Both the position numbers and the translations under genes were made by a program. Positions 54,950-64,000 of a DNA stretch of 64,000 bases are shown here, piece after piece. Below the pieces are notes generated by a model. It was not told the origin of the DNA. It was given only the letters and a program-made list of their open reading frames with translations, and searched no databases. Position 1 is the stretch's first letter. Each line of letters opens with the position of its first letter. The stretch covers positions 62,001 to 126,000 of the forward strand of contig JAIWNE010000089.1 of the NCBI GenBank assembly GCA_025331445.1. Direction: 5' to 3'. The stretch comes from Blakeslea trispora. Lineage: Eukaryota; Mucoromycota; Mucoromycetes; Mucorales; Choanephoraceae.

Positions 54950-57900
54950 ATGGCCGCTGAACTCCCTATGGTTCCTACTACTCCTACTGCCGAAGAAGCT
55001 TACCAAATCCTCTCAGCACCTCTTACCGCAGAGGAAGAGATGGAACTGGATTCACTTCCTCCTCCTGAAGATTATGCTTCCACGCATACCCCTGCTGTCT
55101 CCTCTTCTGATCCCTCCCCCATGCCTTCTACAGGACAAAAGGGCAATTCTACTGCTAACTTGGGGAGTAACATCAATCGCTTGCAAACTGAGGTCGCTGA
55201 TCTAGCTGATCAATTGGCTTCGGTTACGGACAGTGAAACTGCTAACAAAGTTCGAGATGCTTACGATGCCAAATTCAAGGATCTATCCAAATTAGTAGAT
55301 CTTCATGAAATGCTCTCTCGCATCAATTCTTCTAATACATCACCTGTGCCTCAATCTTCTTCTTCTCACTCTACCTCTGCGTCTGTCAAAACAGTTGTAT
55401 GTCCAAGAGAGGTGCCCTACTTCCAGTGGGTAGGCAGAAATGTCTTTGCACCAAAGGAGCAGGTTTTTCAGGACATCGAGGCTTGTCTTCACAAGTTCGA
55501 AGATGTGATGCTGTGCTACCAACTGGACATTGATGCCAACTGGTATCGTTTGGTGATTACTCGCCTAGATCCCGATCAACGATTGTGGCTACGCCAGTTT
55601 GTCGCTGGATCAGGAAAAACCATAAATGAACTTACATGGAACTCTTTCAAGACTGCGCTTATTAACAAGTATGGTATGACCACGGATGACAGCAAGAACC
55701 TGGCTCATAAGCAATTGCAAATCATCCGCTTCCGAGACTATAGAGAGACTATTGAACAGTACATAGATAGGTTCAACACCTTAAGAGCTCGTGCTGGTGT
55801 TCGTGACAATCATGCCTTGGTCGCCTATTTCATGGATGGTCTTCCCAGTGATCTTTTAGATCGCTTAGATATCACTTTGGAGTCCGCCTCTGCCGCTGAT
55901 AAGAAAGATCTGGAATTCATAGCGTCAAAGGCTCGTAATTTATATAATAAGTCACGCAGTCTAGAACAAGGACCATCTACTGGTAAACGCTCTTCTGCCT
56001 CGTCTTCTGTTGGTCCTTCTCAAAAGCGATCCAAGCCTGGTCTTCCTTCTGGTTCTACTTCCCCTCCTTCCGCTAGTCGTTCTTCTACTTCTTCTGCCGC
56101 GATCAATAACATGAAACGTGATAAAGGCAAGGAAGAAATGTTCTGCTCTTTTCACAGAGTAACCACACATAATACGGAAGACTGTAAGGCTAAGGAACGG
56201 GGTGAACAACCCAAGAACAAGAACCTGTGTCGTCGTTGTGGTGCTTTGGGTTGGACACCTAAGCATCGCTGTGATACTGCCGCTCGCTCTTCTGCCGCTG
56301 ACAACATAACTGTTCGAGGTGCTTCTTTCCGTGGTGGTACTGGTGCCAGCAAGTGGTGCGATTTTGCAAACAGAGCTCCTACCTCTGAGAACGTTCGTGC
56401 TGCTGCTACTTTCCCTGGTTCTTCTTCCTCTCGTGTGCCCTCGCCGGGACCCTCTTCCTCAACCATCGACGACATGGAAATTGATTCCGATGAGGAATCT
56501 CTTATGCAAGCTGCCCAAGCGCAGAAATGTAAGTATGATGTTCGATTTTCATCAGCACCGAAACAGATATCTAATTCTATTATCTTACCGGTAATTGTAG
56601 AAAACGTGAAAACCTACGCTCTATTAGACACAGGTGCCGACAGATCTCTTGTTTCTCCTTCTTTCGCTACTTTTCTTGGATCCAACATCCAATCTGCTCC
56701 TTCAACTGGAGTAGTGCAACTAGCTCATATAAAACAAACTGTCCCCAGAATTGGTTCTACCCAATTAAAAGTTTTCTATAATAAAATCAACATTACACAT
56801 ACTTTCGAAGTCTTTTCATTTTTTTCACATGAAAATGTACCAATTTGTCTTGGTATGGATATCTTACATAGGCTGAAGATTGGAATTACTGGTCTTATAA
56901 GTTCTCACTTTGATTCGACTGGTCCTAAGATTCCTGATCCTATTGACCCAGATAATATTAATCCTAACAGTGATCCATTTGGCACTAACAGTGAACGTGA
57001 ACCTTTTCTCAAAGTTGTTAATAATCTTCTTAAGCTAAATTCAGAGATTGACATGAAAAACACTTGTTGTAATTTACCTGGTGCTACCATACATCTCAAG
57101 ACTAAACCTGGAACTGTTGCTTATAGAGCTCAATACCCATTACCAGCAGCGTACAAAGATGTTGTTAACAAACAAATCGAAGTATGGTTATCTGAAGGGG
57201 TCATTAAGAAAGCACCTTCCCATACAGGATATAACAGTCCCTTACTAGTAGTCAAGAAGAAAGATTCACAGGGTAACTACTCGTTTGATAAACCTAGAAT
57301 CGTTTGTGATGTCCGTCTGTTAAATCAACAACTCCTCGTTACTGATAGACAACAGTTGCCATTAATCTCATCCATTCACCAGAGTATTGGTAGTGCACCT
57401 ATTCATACCATTTTAGACATCCATGCTTGCTTCACATCGTTTCCTATTCATGAACCTGATCGTGAAAAACTTGCTATTACTAATCCTTTCACAGGAATAC
57501 AGTACATTCTGTGGTGATTACACCATAATTGATTTATAAAAGATGTTCATTAAAAGATCATTGTAGACAAAGAAGTATTCTATAAAAAGAACTTCATGTA
57601 TCTGAATTGGAATCATTACCTAGTTAAGTAAAGACTAAGGGATTCACCCTGAAATGCAAGATGTAACTACTCAGACTCAGACTGAGTATCAATCAGATAA
57701 ATTGCACATCCTAAATATAAATGACAGCTGAGATCAACTTCAGGATTGAGCCAATCAATCCCTTAGATCATTTCCAAACTAGTCATACATCAATAACATT
57801 AACCCTTATTATAACAAGAGCAAGTCTTTAAAGCTTGCTCATCAACAATCATTTCTACTCTCAGCTTAAATAATCGGATAAACCAAGCTCAAATCATTTT

Positions 57901-60649
57901 GTATAAATAGTCGTTGTAAATTCAGTAGATAGAAAACTTATCTCTCTTTATCAGAATAAAAGGATTATCAAAGTACTCACTTGTCTTTTTATTCTTGAAC
58001 CACTTCCATTTTCCACACATTCACTTGAAAGCATGCTTTGGAATAACTCATGTCGGATCTGTCGTACAACGATACTTGACAAACCTATTTGAAGATCTCC
58101 CGTATGTTAATGTATACGTCGATGATATTATAATCTCTACATTTCCACCCTTATCCTACCATACTGATTGCGTAGTAGAAGTAATTAGCAGATTAACACA
58201 AGCAAACCTCGTCTTGAACTCTGAAAAGATAGTATTTGCACAAAAGAGTGTCAACATCTTGGGCCGGTCTCTCATTAACGGAAAACTCATTCCTGATCCT
58301 CGAAAGGTAGCCAACGCTCATACTTGGCCTATCCCTACTACTGGACGACAACTTGCTAGCTATCTTGGTTTTATGTCTTCCATTCCATTCTACTCTAAGC
58401 TTTCGTCTACTCTAGATGCTTTACGCAGTTACAAGCAATTAAAGGATGTTTGGACGGATCAGCATACAAAAGCCTTCAAGGACTTGCAACATGCATTGGC
58501 CAACGCACCCGTTATCTCGGCTCTTGATCTCTCTCATAGATTTCACGTTGCAACTGACGCTAGTGCTACTGGTATCGCTGGAATACTTTATCAAGTAATC
58601 AATAACACTGTTCATTATGTTGCTATGGTATCCCGGAAATTATCGCCTTCTGAACGCAACTATAGCACTACTAAACGTGAATTACTGGCTGTGGTATATA
58701 CTTTCACAAAGTTCCACAAATGGCTGTATCTCATTCCGTTCACTCTTCACACGGACCACAAGAGTTTAATCTATCTAAACACTCAACAAACGCCGAACGC
58801 ACTTATGCTTGGCTGGTGGGAAACTATCTTCTCATACACGTTTACATGCGTATATCTTCCAGGTATCAGTAACATAATACCAGACGCTCTCTCTCGACTC
58901 TATTCAGATAACGAAGTACCATTACTTCTGGAGGGGGGTAGTTGTGCTGATGTTACCAGTGATGGCTCGATAATTAAAAAGAAACGCAAGAGAAATTCAA
59001 AAAAAGAGCTGGCTAGATTTAAAACGTCAAAGGTGCACCTTAATCGATTTGACAAGTCACGCCCTACGAAAATATTTGAGGCAAATAAAGAGCGAATTAT
59101 TTCTTCCACATATTCCAACTCTTCTTCTTCTTCCAAAACTTTCTCGTCTGACGACAGTAACAGTGCCTCTGGAAAGTTACTAACGGACAGCAAAGTGAGT
59201 CTCAATCACTCTTCATCATCACAAACAAGACGTTCAGACCTCGATATGACTGTGAGGGCCTTGAAGTTTGCTGAGTACATGACACCACCACTTCACGAGC
59301 GTGATACACTCATATTGAAAGCTCATTTATTAGGTCATTACGGGCTACAGAGTATTGAGGACCAATTACATCATGATGGAGTACATTGGACAAACATGCG
59401 AAAAGATATCGAACGCATACTAGCTGACTGTCTCGAATGCAACAAATTCAACATCGCCAAAGTAGGATATCACCCACCTAAATCAGTTCTGCCTGATCAA
59501 CCTCTAGACCATTGGTGCATGGATCTCGGTTCTTTCGATGTTACATCAGATCAAGGAAACAACTTCATGCTAGTACTCGTTGACTATTAATCACGGCTCA
59601 CTATCTTAAGAGCTTTACCGGATAAGCACAGTACAACTATAGCAAAAGAACTACTCAGTGTATTCTCTTTGTTTGGATTCCCCAAAGTCATCAACAGCGA
59701 CAATGGTGCCGAGTTTGTGAATGACGTTGTTAACCAACTGATGGAAATGAGTGGCATTGACAAGAGGGTATCCCTACCTTACTCTCCAATGGGTAATTCT
59801 GTCAACGAAGCTTACGTGGGACTTGCTAAAAGGACCATCGTCAAGATGTTGCGCGGAAAAGGTGAGTCTTGGTGTTCATACCTCAACCACGCTCAATATT
59901 GTCTCAATGTTAGATATGCACGTCTGCACAAATCCAGACCATACGCAGTATTATTCAACAGACAACCAAATGAGTTTCAGGATTACACTAAAGTTCAACC
60001 TACACTTAAGATGGAGAAAGCTGAAAATAAGACTATTGATGAAAAGTACAAATTCGTACAAGACGTCTTGATACCAGCATTGTTTGAGCGAATCAAAGAA
60101 CCACAAAAACGTGATCATGAAAGATTCCACAAGACACATAAGATCGTTGAGCATCAGTATCCTATCGGAAGTAAAGTCATGATCAAAAACGTAAATAGAG
60201 CACGTAAGACTGATCAACGCTACGAAGGACCATTCTACATCCATGGTATCACTAAAAATGGTAGCTATATATTGAAAGACAAAACTGGCACACTTCTGTC
60301 TAGAGATGTTCCCACATCACATATTGTATACAAGCAAGCTGCAAACATTACACCTGACAATCTTGATCAGCTCAAGGAAGATCACTACGAAGTACAAGCC
60401 GTTATCGATCATAAAGGTAAACATGGTAATTATGAGTACAGAGTAAGATGGAAAGGCTATGATGATCCTAGTGAAGACACCTGGGAACCTATTGAGCACT
60501 TCGACTCAACCAAACACATTGAATTGTATTGGGGACGTCGTAACGCTGAGAAAGCTTCATCCAATAATCGTAAGACTTTACCGAAATCAGTCAATACACG
60601 AAAGATTTCTACTCGTAACAAGAAAAGCACTCAGGCTTCTACACAATAA
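54950..60649 (+). pseudogene. Element F Gag-Pol, single frame with one stop and one LTR insertion
   Basis: ATG at 54950 (MAAELPMVPTTP). Gag capsid-like region about residues 140-310, then knuckle-like FCSFHRVTTHNTEDC and CRRCGALGWTPKHRC. Protease LLDTGADRSLV (about 56619), RT through TGIQYI, interrupted by a solo LTR at 57510-58017, resuming HLKACFGITHVGS with active site YVDDI (about 58117). RNase H HVATDASATGIAG (about 58546), integrase zinc region HLLGHYGLQS ... CLECN, DLGSFDV, SDNGAEFVN and NSVNEAYVG, and a chromodomain (HYEVQAVIDHKGK, YRVRWKGYDD). The LTR plus its duplication is 513 bp, a multiple of three, so the frame is kept across it. TAA at 59588-59590 (VDY*SRLTILRALPDK) is the only other interruption. 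RNase H lacks about four residues seen in A. Confidence 0.92.
57510..58017 (+). repeat. Solo LTR (508 bp) inserted in the RT domain of F
   Basis: Begins TGTGGTGATTACACC, ends TTTTCCACA, flanked by CATTC at 57505-57509 and 58018-58022. Same family and same net length as the solo LTR at 33265-37282. It lacks the TE3 and 593-bp insertions and so serves as their empty site. TATAAATAG at about 57902. Confidence 0.96.
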
Positions 60650-60876
60650 GAATTGAGTCAAACGGATACATTCCTTTTCCTATACACTTTTTCCCACTGG
60701 GCTTTGATTAGGTTTTTATCGGAGTATCTCACAACTGACAGATATGCATTAACGCATAAATTATGATGTTTACTTTCAAACTACTACATTGAACTTTTGG
60801 GCTACATGAATCTTTAGAACAAATGAAGTTTACATTATCAGTCAAAGCAATCACGCTTTCGTCTGGAAGGGGGCTC

Positions 60877-61287
60877 TGTTGTATTCATACAGTACGGATC
60901 AAGTATTTAGCCACTTATGAATCCACAACCATTCTCTAATTCGACTTCAGCTTGTTTCATTTGACATTCAATTCGGATAAACCTTCATTCAAGGTCAGGA
61001 CTGACATCTTACCAATAATTTACCAGTTACTGGGTTTAAGGTACAGATGGCCAATCATTCTATTTTAGTAATTCTTCTTTACAAGACTGTCATCATTCAT
61101 CTCTCATCCGATTCGTTGTTATTATCATAATCATCTACAAGCCTCTAGAAAAGTTTTACAATCTCAGTTGTAATATCATCTTCATGAAAAGTATAAATAG
61201 CACATCAATTTTGAAGTAAATAAAACATTATCTTTAGTCTGGTTAATTCCTTGGATTTATTTCATTGTGATTTATTGAATTATAACA
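60877..61287 (+). repeat. 3' LTR of element F (411 bp)
   Basis: Same ends and length as the 5' LTR. Differences seen: AACCACTT versus AGCCACTT near the start, and TTGGATT versus TTGAATT near the end. Followed by TTTAG. Confidence 0.95.
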
Positions 61288-61292
61288 TTTAG

Positions 61293-61464
61293 AGCTGAAG
61301 GTACACCTGATCAAAGAAGATACAATGCACCAACCACTTCAACTGAAATCGGTGTACTCATCGTTGGTGACGGCAGTCCAGATCAAGTTGGACAATCCAC
61401 CGGAGACATTGTCATTCGACCAACAAGTGGAGGTCCTCTCCAACACAACGGGAAATTTTGACAG
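61293..61464 (+). pseudogene. Helitron 2 continuation after element F
   Basis: Reads RAEGTPDQRRYNAPTTSTEIGVLIVGDG ... DIVIRPTSGGPLQHNG, the part of Helitron Rep/helicase proteins that follows the segment ending at 54490. The frame stops near 61462 and homology ends. The Rep HUH motif and helicase are therefore missing from this window. Confidence 0.75.
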
Positions 61465-61627
61465 GAATTCTAATTCTTTAAAACGGTGCACTTTTGAAGG
61501 AAACGTTGCCAAAATGTTTAGGTTTTTTTCATTCGTGGCGAGAATTGACGCATTTTTACTTCAAAAAAAAGCAGTTTTGATGCAAAATGAAGCAGTCTTC
61601 ATTTGCCTTCCTACACCTTCCTTCACT

Positions 61628-61745
61628 CTCCTTCACTCTACAACACTCCACAACACTCCACGCCACTCCACGCCACTCCACGTCACTCCACAACACTCTA
61701 GGGCACTCCGCAGCACTCCCCATCACTCCTCATCACTCTTCATCA
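61628..61745 (+). repeat. Minisatellite, 10-bp unit CACTCCACRA
   Basis: About eleven imperfect tandem units (CACTCTACAA, CACTCCACAA, CACTCCACGC, CACTCCACGT, CACTCCGCAG and so on). It creates Thr/His/Ser-rich open frames in two frames that are not genes. Confidence 0.9.
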
Positions 61746-62052
61746 TACAATAAAATAGGTCAAACTGAAGTTTCTTTTATTTGTTTTTCTTTTTTTAAAC
61801 CAATAGAATTGCATTATATTTTTTTGATTACATTTGTTTAGGATTGTTTATTGCATTGCAATACATTATAGGATAGGCAGCATCGTTTATTTAAATAGAA
61901 TATATATTCAAGCTTAAAGCAAAAGACTATAACAGGCAGTACTTAACTTTGTTATCATCATCTTGTCTTGAAATAACCTATAATAACTTCATCGTGCAAT
62001 ACTAAAGTTTAGAAGATAGAAGTACATCTTTTAACAATATACCTACGGTATC
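61746..62052. other. AT-rich spacer, no gene seen
   Basis: Lies between the minisatellite and the 3' end of the minus-strand gene at 62053. Probably contains that gene's 3' UTR; nothing else recognised. Confidence 0.45.
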
Positions 62053-63176
62053 TTATCTTCTAAATGCTCTTATTCTTTTGCCAGCACTAGACTTCTTGCT
62101 GACCACTAGTAATAATACATTAGCTATAAATATACTATGTGTGTGTAAGTTGTTGCTACATAAATATTTCTTACCTTTTGTCGAAGGGCTTCCTCTTTTT
62201 CTTTGAACAGGGGTGTCAACAGATCTGTCTTCTACATATAGAAGAAGCCAAGTTAGTACAGTGATTATTTTAGAGAAAAACAAATAACAAGATATACCTT
62301 CAGCAAGGTATTGCATATGGCTTTCAACATAACGGTGCTCTATGCTTGGATCCAATGCGAGAAGTGACAAATCTGAAGACACATCCCTATGAGTAGAGCA
62401 TTAGTAATCTAAAAAAGCAGAAGTAAAACACGTGTATCTTACGATTCATAATGATCAATATCATTATGTTCTTCTTGTTCTTGCTCTTCTTCTTCTTCTT
62501 CTTCTTGTTTCTCTTCTTGCTCTTCTTTTTCAAGTTCAACCAAGTATTGTTGAGAAGAGCGTTGCCACATCTTCATCAGAAACAACTTGGCTCCCCAACG
62601 ACCAGCGCAAGCAGCAAGAGGCAAGAAGGGTGCTGCTTTCTCCTCAAGCAGAAGCTCTGCCTCCTCACGGACATGTACTGGAAGCTTCGAATAGGTAAAC
62701 TGTTTATTGAGGAGGCCGTGCTTCTTCTTGATGCTGATCATCAAAGGGTTAAGCACGCCTATATTAACGTTGTCCTTGCAGTAGGCTTTGAACTCGTCCT
62801 CTGACAGCACCCTTCCAAGTACCTTCTCTGCCAGCTTGTGGAAGGTATCCCAACTAAAGTTTCTTGATGAAGCAACGTCTTTTTTTAGGACACTTCTCAA
62901 AGGAGCCAAGTTACCCGAGAACAGACCGGTGTTGTCAGCATCAGGAGCCGCGTTACTGGCGGTAGGCAGAGACAGAGCAGAGGTAGACACATAATTCACT
63001 ACAGAAGTCAACGCGTTAATCTCGTTTCGCAAAAAAGCTACCTCTTCCCGCAAGTTTTGGTTTTCTTGCGCAAGCTTGTCAAGCTTCAAAGTCATGATCT
63101 GACATTCGTTCATGAATGTTCTTTGCAATGTGAATTGCATCTGGTTTAAAGCGTTAATAATGTCTTGGTTATTCAT
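62053..63176 (-). CDS. Unknown four-exon gene, 310 aa, coiled coil plus acidic and basic tails
   Basis: Exons 63176-62443, 62386-62298, 62231-62175 and 62105-62053 total 933 nt (310 codons plus stop). Introns of 56, 66 and 69 nt have GTAAGA, GTATAT and GTAAGA donors, TACTAAT-like branch points and AG acceptors. Without splicing, stops appear at once. The protein starts MNNQDIINALNQMQF, with a heptad-rich region (about residues 10-60) suggesting a coiled coil, a Ser/Ala linker and a domain of about 100 residues (NFSWDTFHKLAEKVLG ... LPVHVREEAELLLEE ... CAGRWGAKLFL). A Glu/Gln-rich acidic run (about residues 215-245) and a basic C-terminus (VQRKRGSPSTK, AGKRIRAFRR) follow. I do not recognise the family. 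It may be a host gene or an accessory protein of a transposon with its minus-strand neighbours. Confidence 0.75.
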
Positions 63177-63318
63177 CTTAAACGTGTTGTTTGCGTAGTT
63201 CTTTATTGAAAAATAAATGAAAAGAAAAGAAAAAAAAATTTATTGGCTCTAAGTAAATTGAGTGTAACTACAAAAGCGTAATGCTACCAGAAGGGTCTTC
63301 GTGCAATTGGTAATCCTT

Positions 63319-63831
63319 TTAAAAGATGTGTTCCTTGTTATCCACAGAGAGATATCTTTCACAGAGTGCAATCAATTCGTGAACACTAACTACAATAGTT
63401 TTTGTTGGTGCAGAAGGTAGTCTAAAAGGAAATATAGCACCATTTTTTACCTCAAATACTTTCACAAAAGCCAACAGAACAGATGAGCCACCAACTGGAG
63501 TATATCTAAAGTATGTAATAACCTCTCCAAAGTATGTTAGGTTCTTCATGGACACCCTTTTACCTCTCTTGATGACATCTAAGCGCAGATTCAACTTTGC
63601 AAAGAAATGAACTCTGTTTTCTGGAACATGCCCTAAAGAGCTACCGAATACAACACCTTCTGGCATTCGCATGTTGTAACCAATTTCGAAATCATCAGCA
63701 CCGTTTACTTCTACTGATATGTGCTTCCCGTAGTATCTGGCGTAGAAGTTTTGGATCGATGTCTTAGCGTTGTTGATTCCCAGATGATGTCTTACTTCAT
63801 CCAGTTTAATGGTACTAAATGGACCCCACAT
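63319..63831 (-). CDS. Hypothetical protein, 170 aa
   Basis: Open minus-strand frame from ATG 63831 (MWGPFSTIKLDEVRHH) to 63319. No signal peptide or membrane segment. Alternating hydrophobic stretches (SVEVNGADDFEIGYNMR, VLLAFVKVFEV) suggest a compact beta-rich domain. The text VVFGSSLG and VHFFAKL reminds me of the conserved C-terminal region of large fungal transposase-like proteins, but I cannot name the family. The codon immediately before the ATG is an in-frame TAA that ends the upstream frame, so this could be the last part of a longer gene broken by that stop. Confidence 0.6.
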   Translation of the reverse strand: MWGPFSTIKLDEVRHHLGINNAKTSIQNFYARYYGKHISVEVNGADDFEIGYNMRMPEGVVFGSSLGHVPENRVHFFAKLNLRLDVIKRGKRVSMKNLTYFGEVITYFRYTPVGGSSVLLAFVKVFEVKNGAIFPFRLPSAPTKTIVVSVHELIALCERYLSVDNKEHIF

Positions 63832-64000
63832 TTAAAGACCATCTATAGAATTGTCTTCTGTTAGTGCTTTCTTCTCCTTACCATCTTCAGCTTGGAAAAG
63901 TCTTTCTAGTCTGTTTTCTGCAACTATATCTACTAAAACATTGCTGCCATTTTGACCGATCTTTGACTTTCCTTTGACGCGAGACTTGAATACACCTATA
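63832..64000 (-). CDS. C-terminal end of an unknown minus-strand frame (partial)
   Basis: Reading from the window edge: IGVFKSRVKGKSKIGQNG, then VLVDIVAENRLERLFQAEDG ... , ending at TAA 63832-63834, directly adjoining the next ATG. A 39-nt in-frame intron is possible at 63843-63881 (GTAAGG donor, CACTAAC branch, ATAG acceptor). The frame is the same as that of the 170-aa protein, which suggests one original gene. Too little sequence to assign a function. Confidence 0.45.
   Translation of the reverse strand, partial: IGVFKSRVKGKSKIGQNGSNVLVDIVAENRLERLFQAEDGKEKKALTEDNSIDGL

Larger units (their letters stand above)
54491..61287 (+). mobile_element. Complete Ty3/Gypsy chromovirus F nested in Helitron 2
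   Basis: 6797 bp including a 508-bp solo LTR insert. LTRs of 411 bp (54491-54901 and 60877-61287) start TGTTGTATTC and end TATAACA, with two differences seen. Target duplication TTTAG at 54486-54490 and 61288-61292. Removing F rejoins the Helitron frame (MVF-RAEGTPDQRRYN). The polypurine tract GGAAGGGGGCTC precedes the 3' LTR. Family organisation is as in A and B. Only one in-frame stop was seen in the whole Gag-Pol after removal of the solo LTR. Confidence 0.96.

Noticed and set aside
61325..61841. Small genes over the CACTCCAC repeat
   Set aside because: Frames arise from the 10-bp minisatellite and low-complexity flanks; the start of one is Helitron remnant sequence.

Overview
The window is fungal-type, AT-rich DNA made almost entirely of transposable elements, many inserted into one another. 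Spliceosomal introns of 50-72 nt (GTAAGT/GTATGT donors, CTAAC-like branch points, AG acceptors), chromodomain Ty3/Gypsy elements, and the mix of hAT, MULE, Helitron, Tc1 and LINE-like pieces fit an early-diverging fungus, most likely Mucoromycota. That assignment is an inference; no rRNA or housekeeping gene is present to anchor it.

Layout. 1-9376: chromovirus A (5' end outside the window), split by a complete chromovirus B (2665-7815, LTRs of 242 bp, target duplication TCGTG). 9771-12343: DNA transposon TE1. 12595-19009: a broken hAT transposase gene carrying a solo LTR (14683-15144), an unresolved insert and a complete DNA transposon TE2 (15980-18662) whose transposase is intact once two introns are removed. 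19010-21165: gene-free DNA and a short LTR. 21166-25376: A2, a second copy of family A on the minus strand, sharing disabling mutations with A. 25384-26002: PIF1/Helitron helicase fragment. 26003-26778: an A-type LTR interrupted by another LTR-like insert. 26779-27780: LINE-like ORF1 retrocopy with poly(A). 27892-28886: broken Tc1 transposase. 29003-31443: truncated chromovirus E with a solo LTR. 32325-38696: a large inverted repeat holding a solo LTR (33265-37282), which itself contains DNA transposon TE3 (33636-36545) and another solo LTR. 38818-43054: two broken MULE transposases. 43055-48526: no gene seen. 48527-53270: about 600-bp inverted arms around a LINE-like ORF1 and a Helitron N-terminal fragment. 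53487-61464: a second Helitron gene cut by the complete chromovirus F (54491-61287, LTRs of 411 bp, target duplication TTTAG), itself cut by a solo LTR. 62053-64000: three minus-strand genes of unknown function, one with four exons that close a 310-codon frame.

How the genes relate. TE1, TE2 and TE3 form one family: TA target sites, related termini (AGTGC.TCC), and Tc1/IS630-like D...D...E signatures with an unusually long, cysteine-containing stretch before the catalytic Glu. A, A2, B, E and F are chromodomain Gag-Pol elements. The order of nesting can be read directly from target duplications. Almost all open reading frames carry stops or frameshifts; the exceptions are the TE2 transposase, the TE3 transposase (apart from an uncertain N-terminus), the ORF1 at 49161-50627 and the small genes at the right edge.
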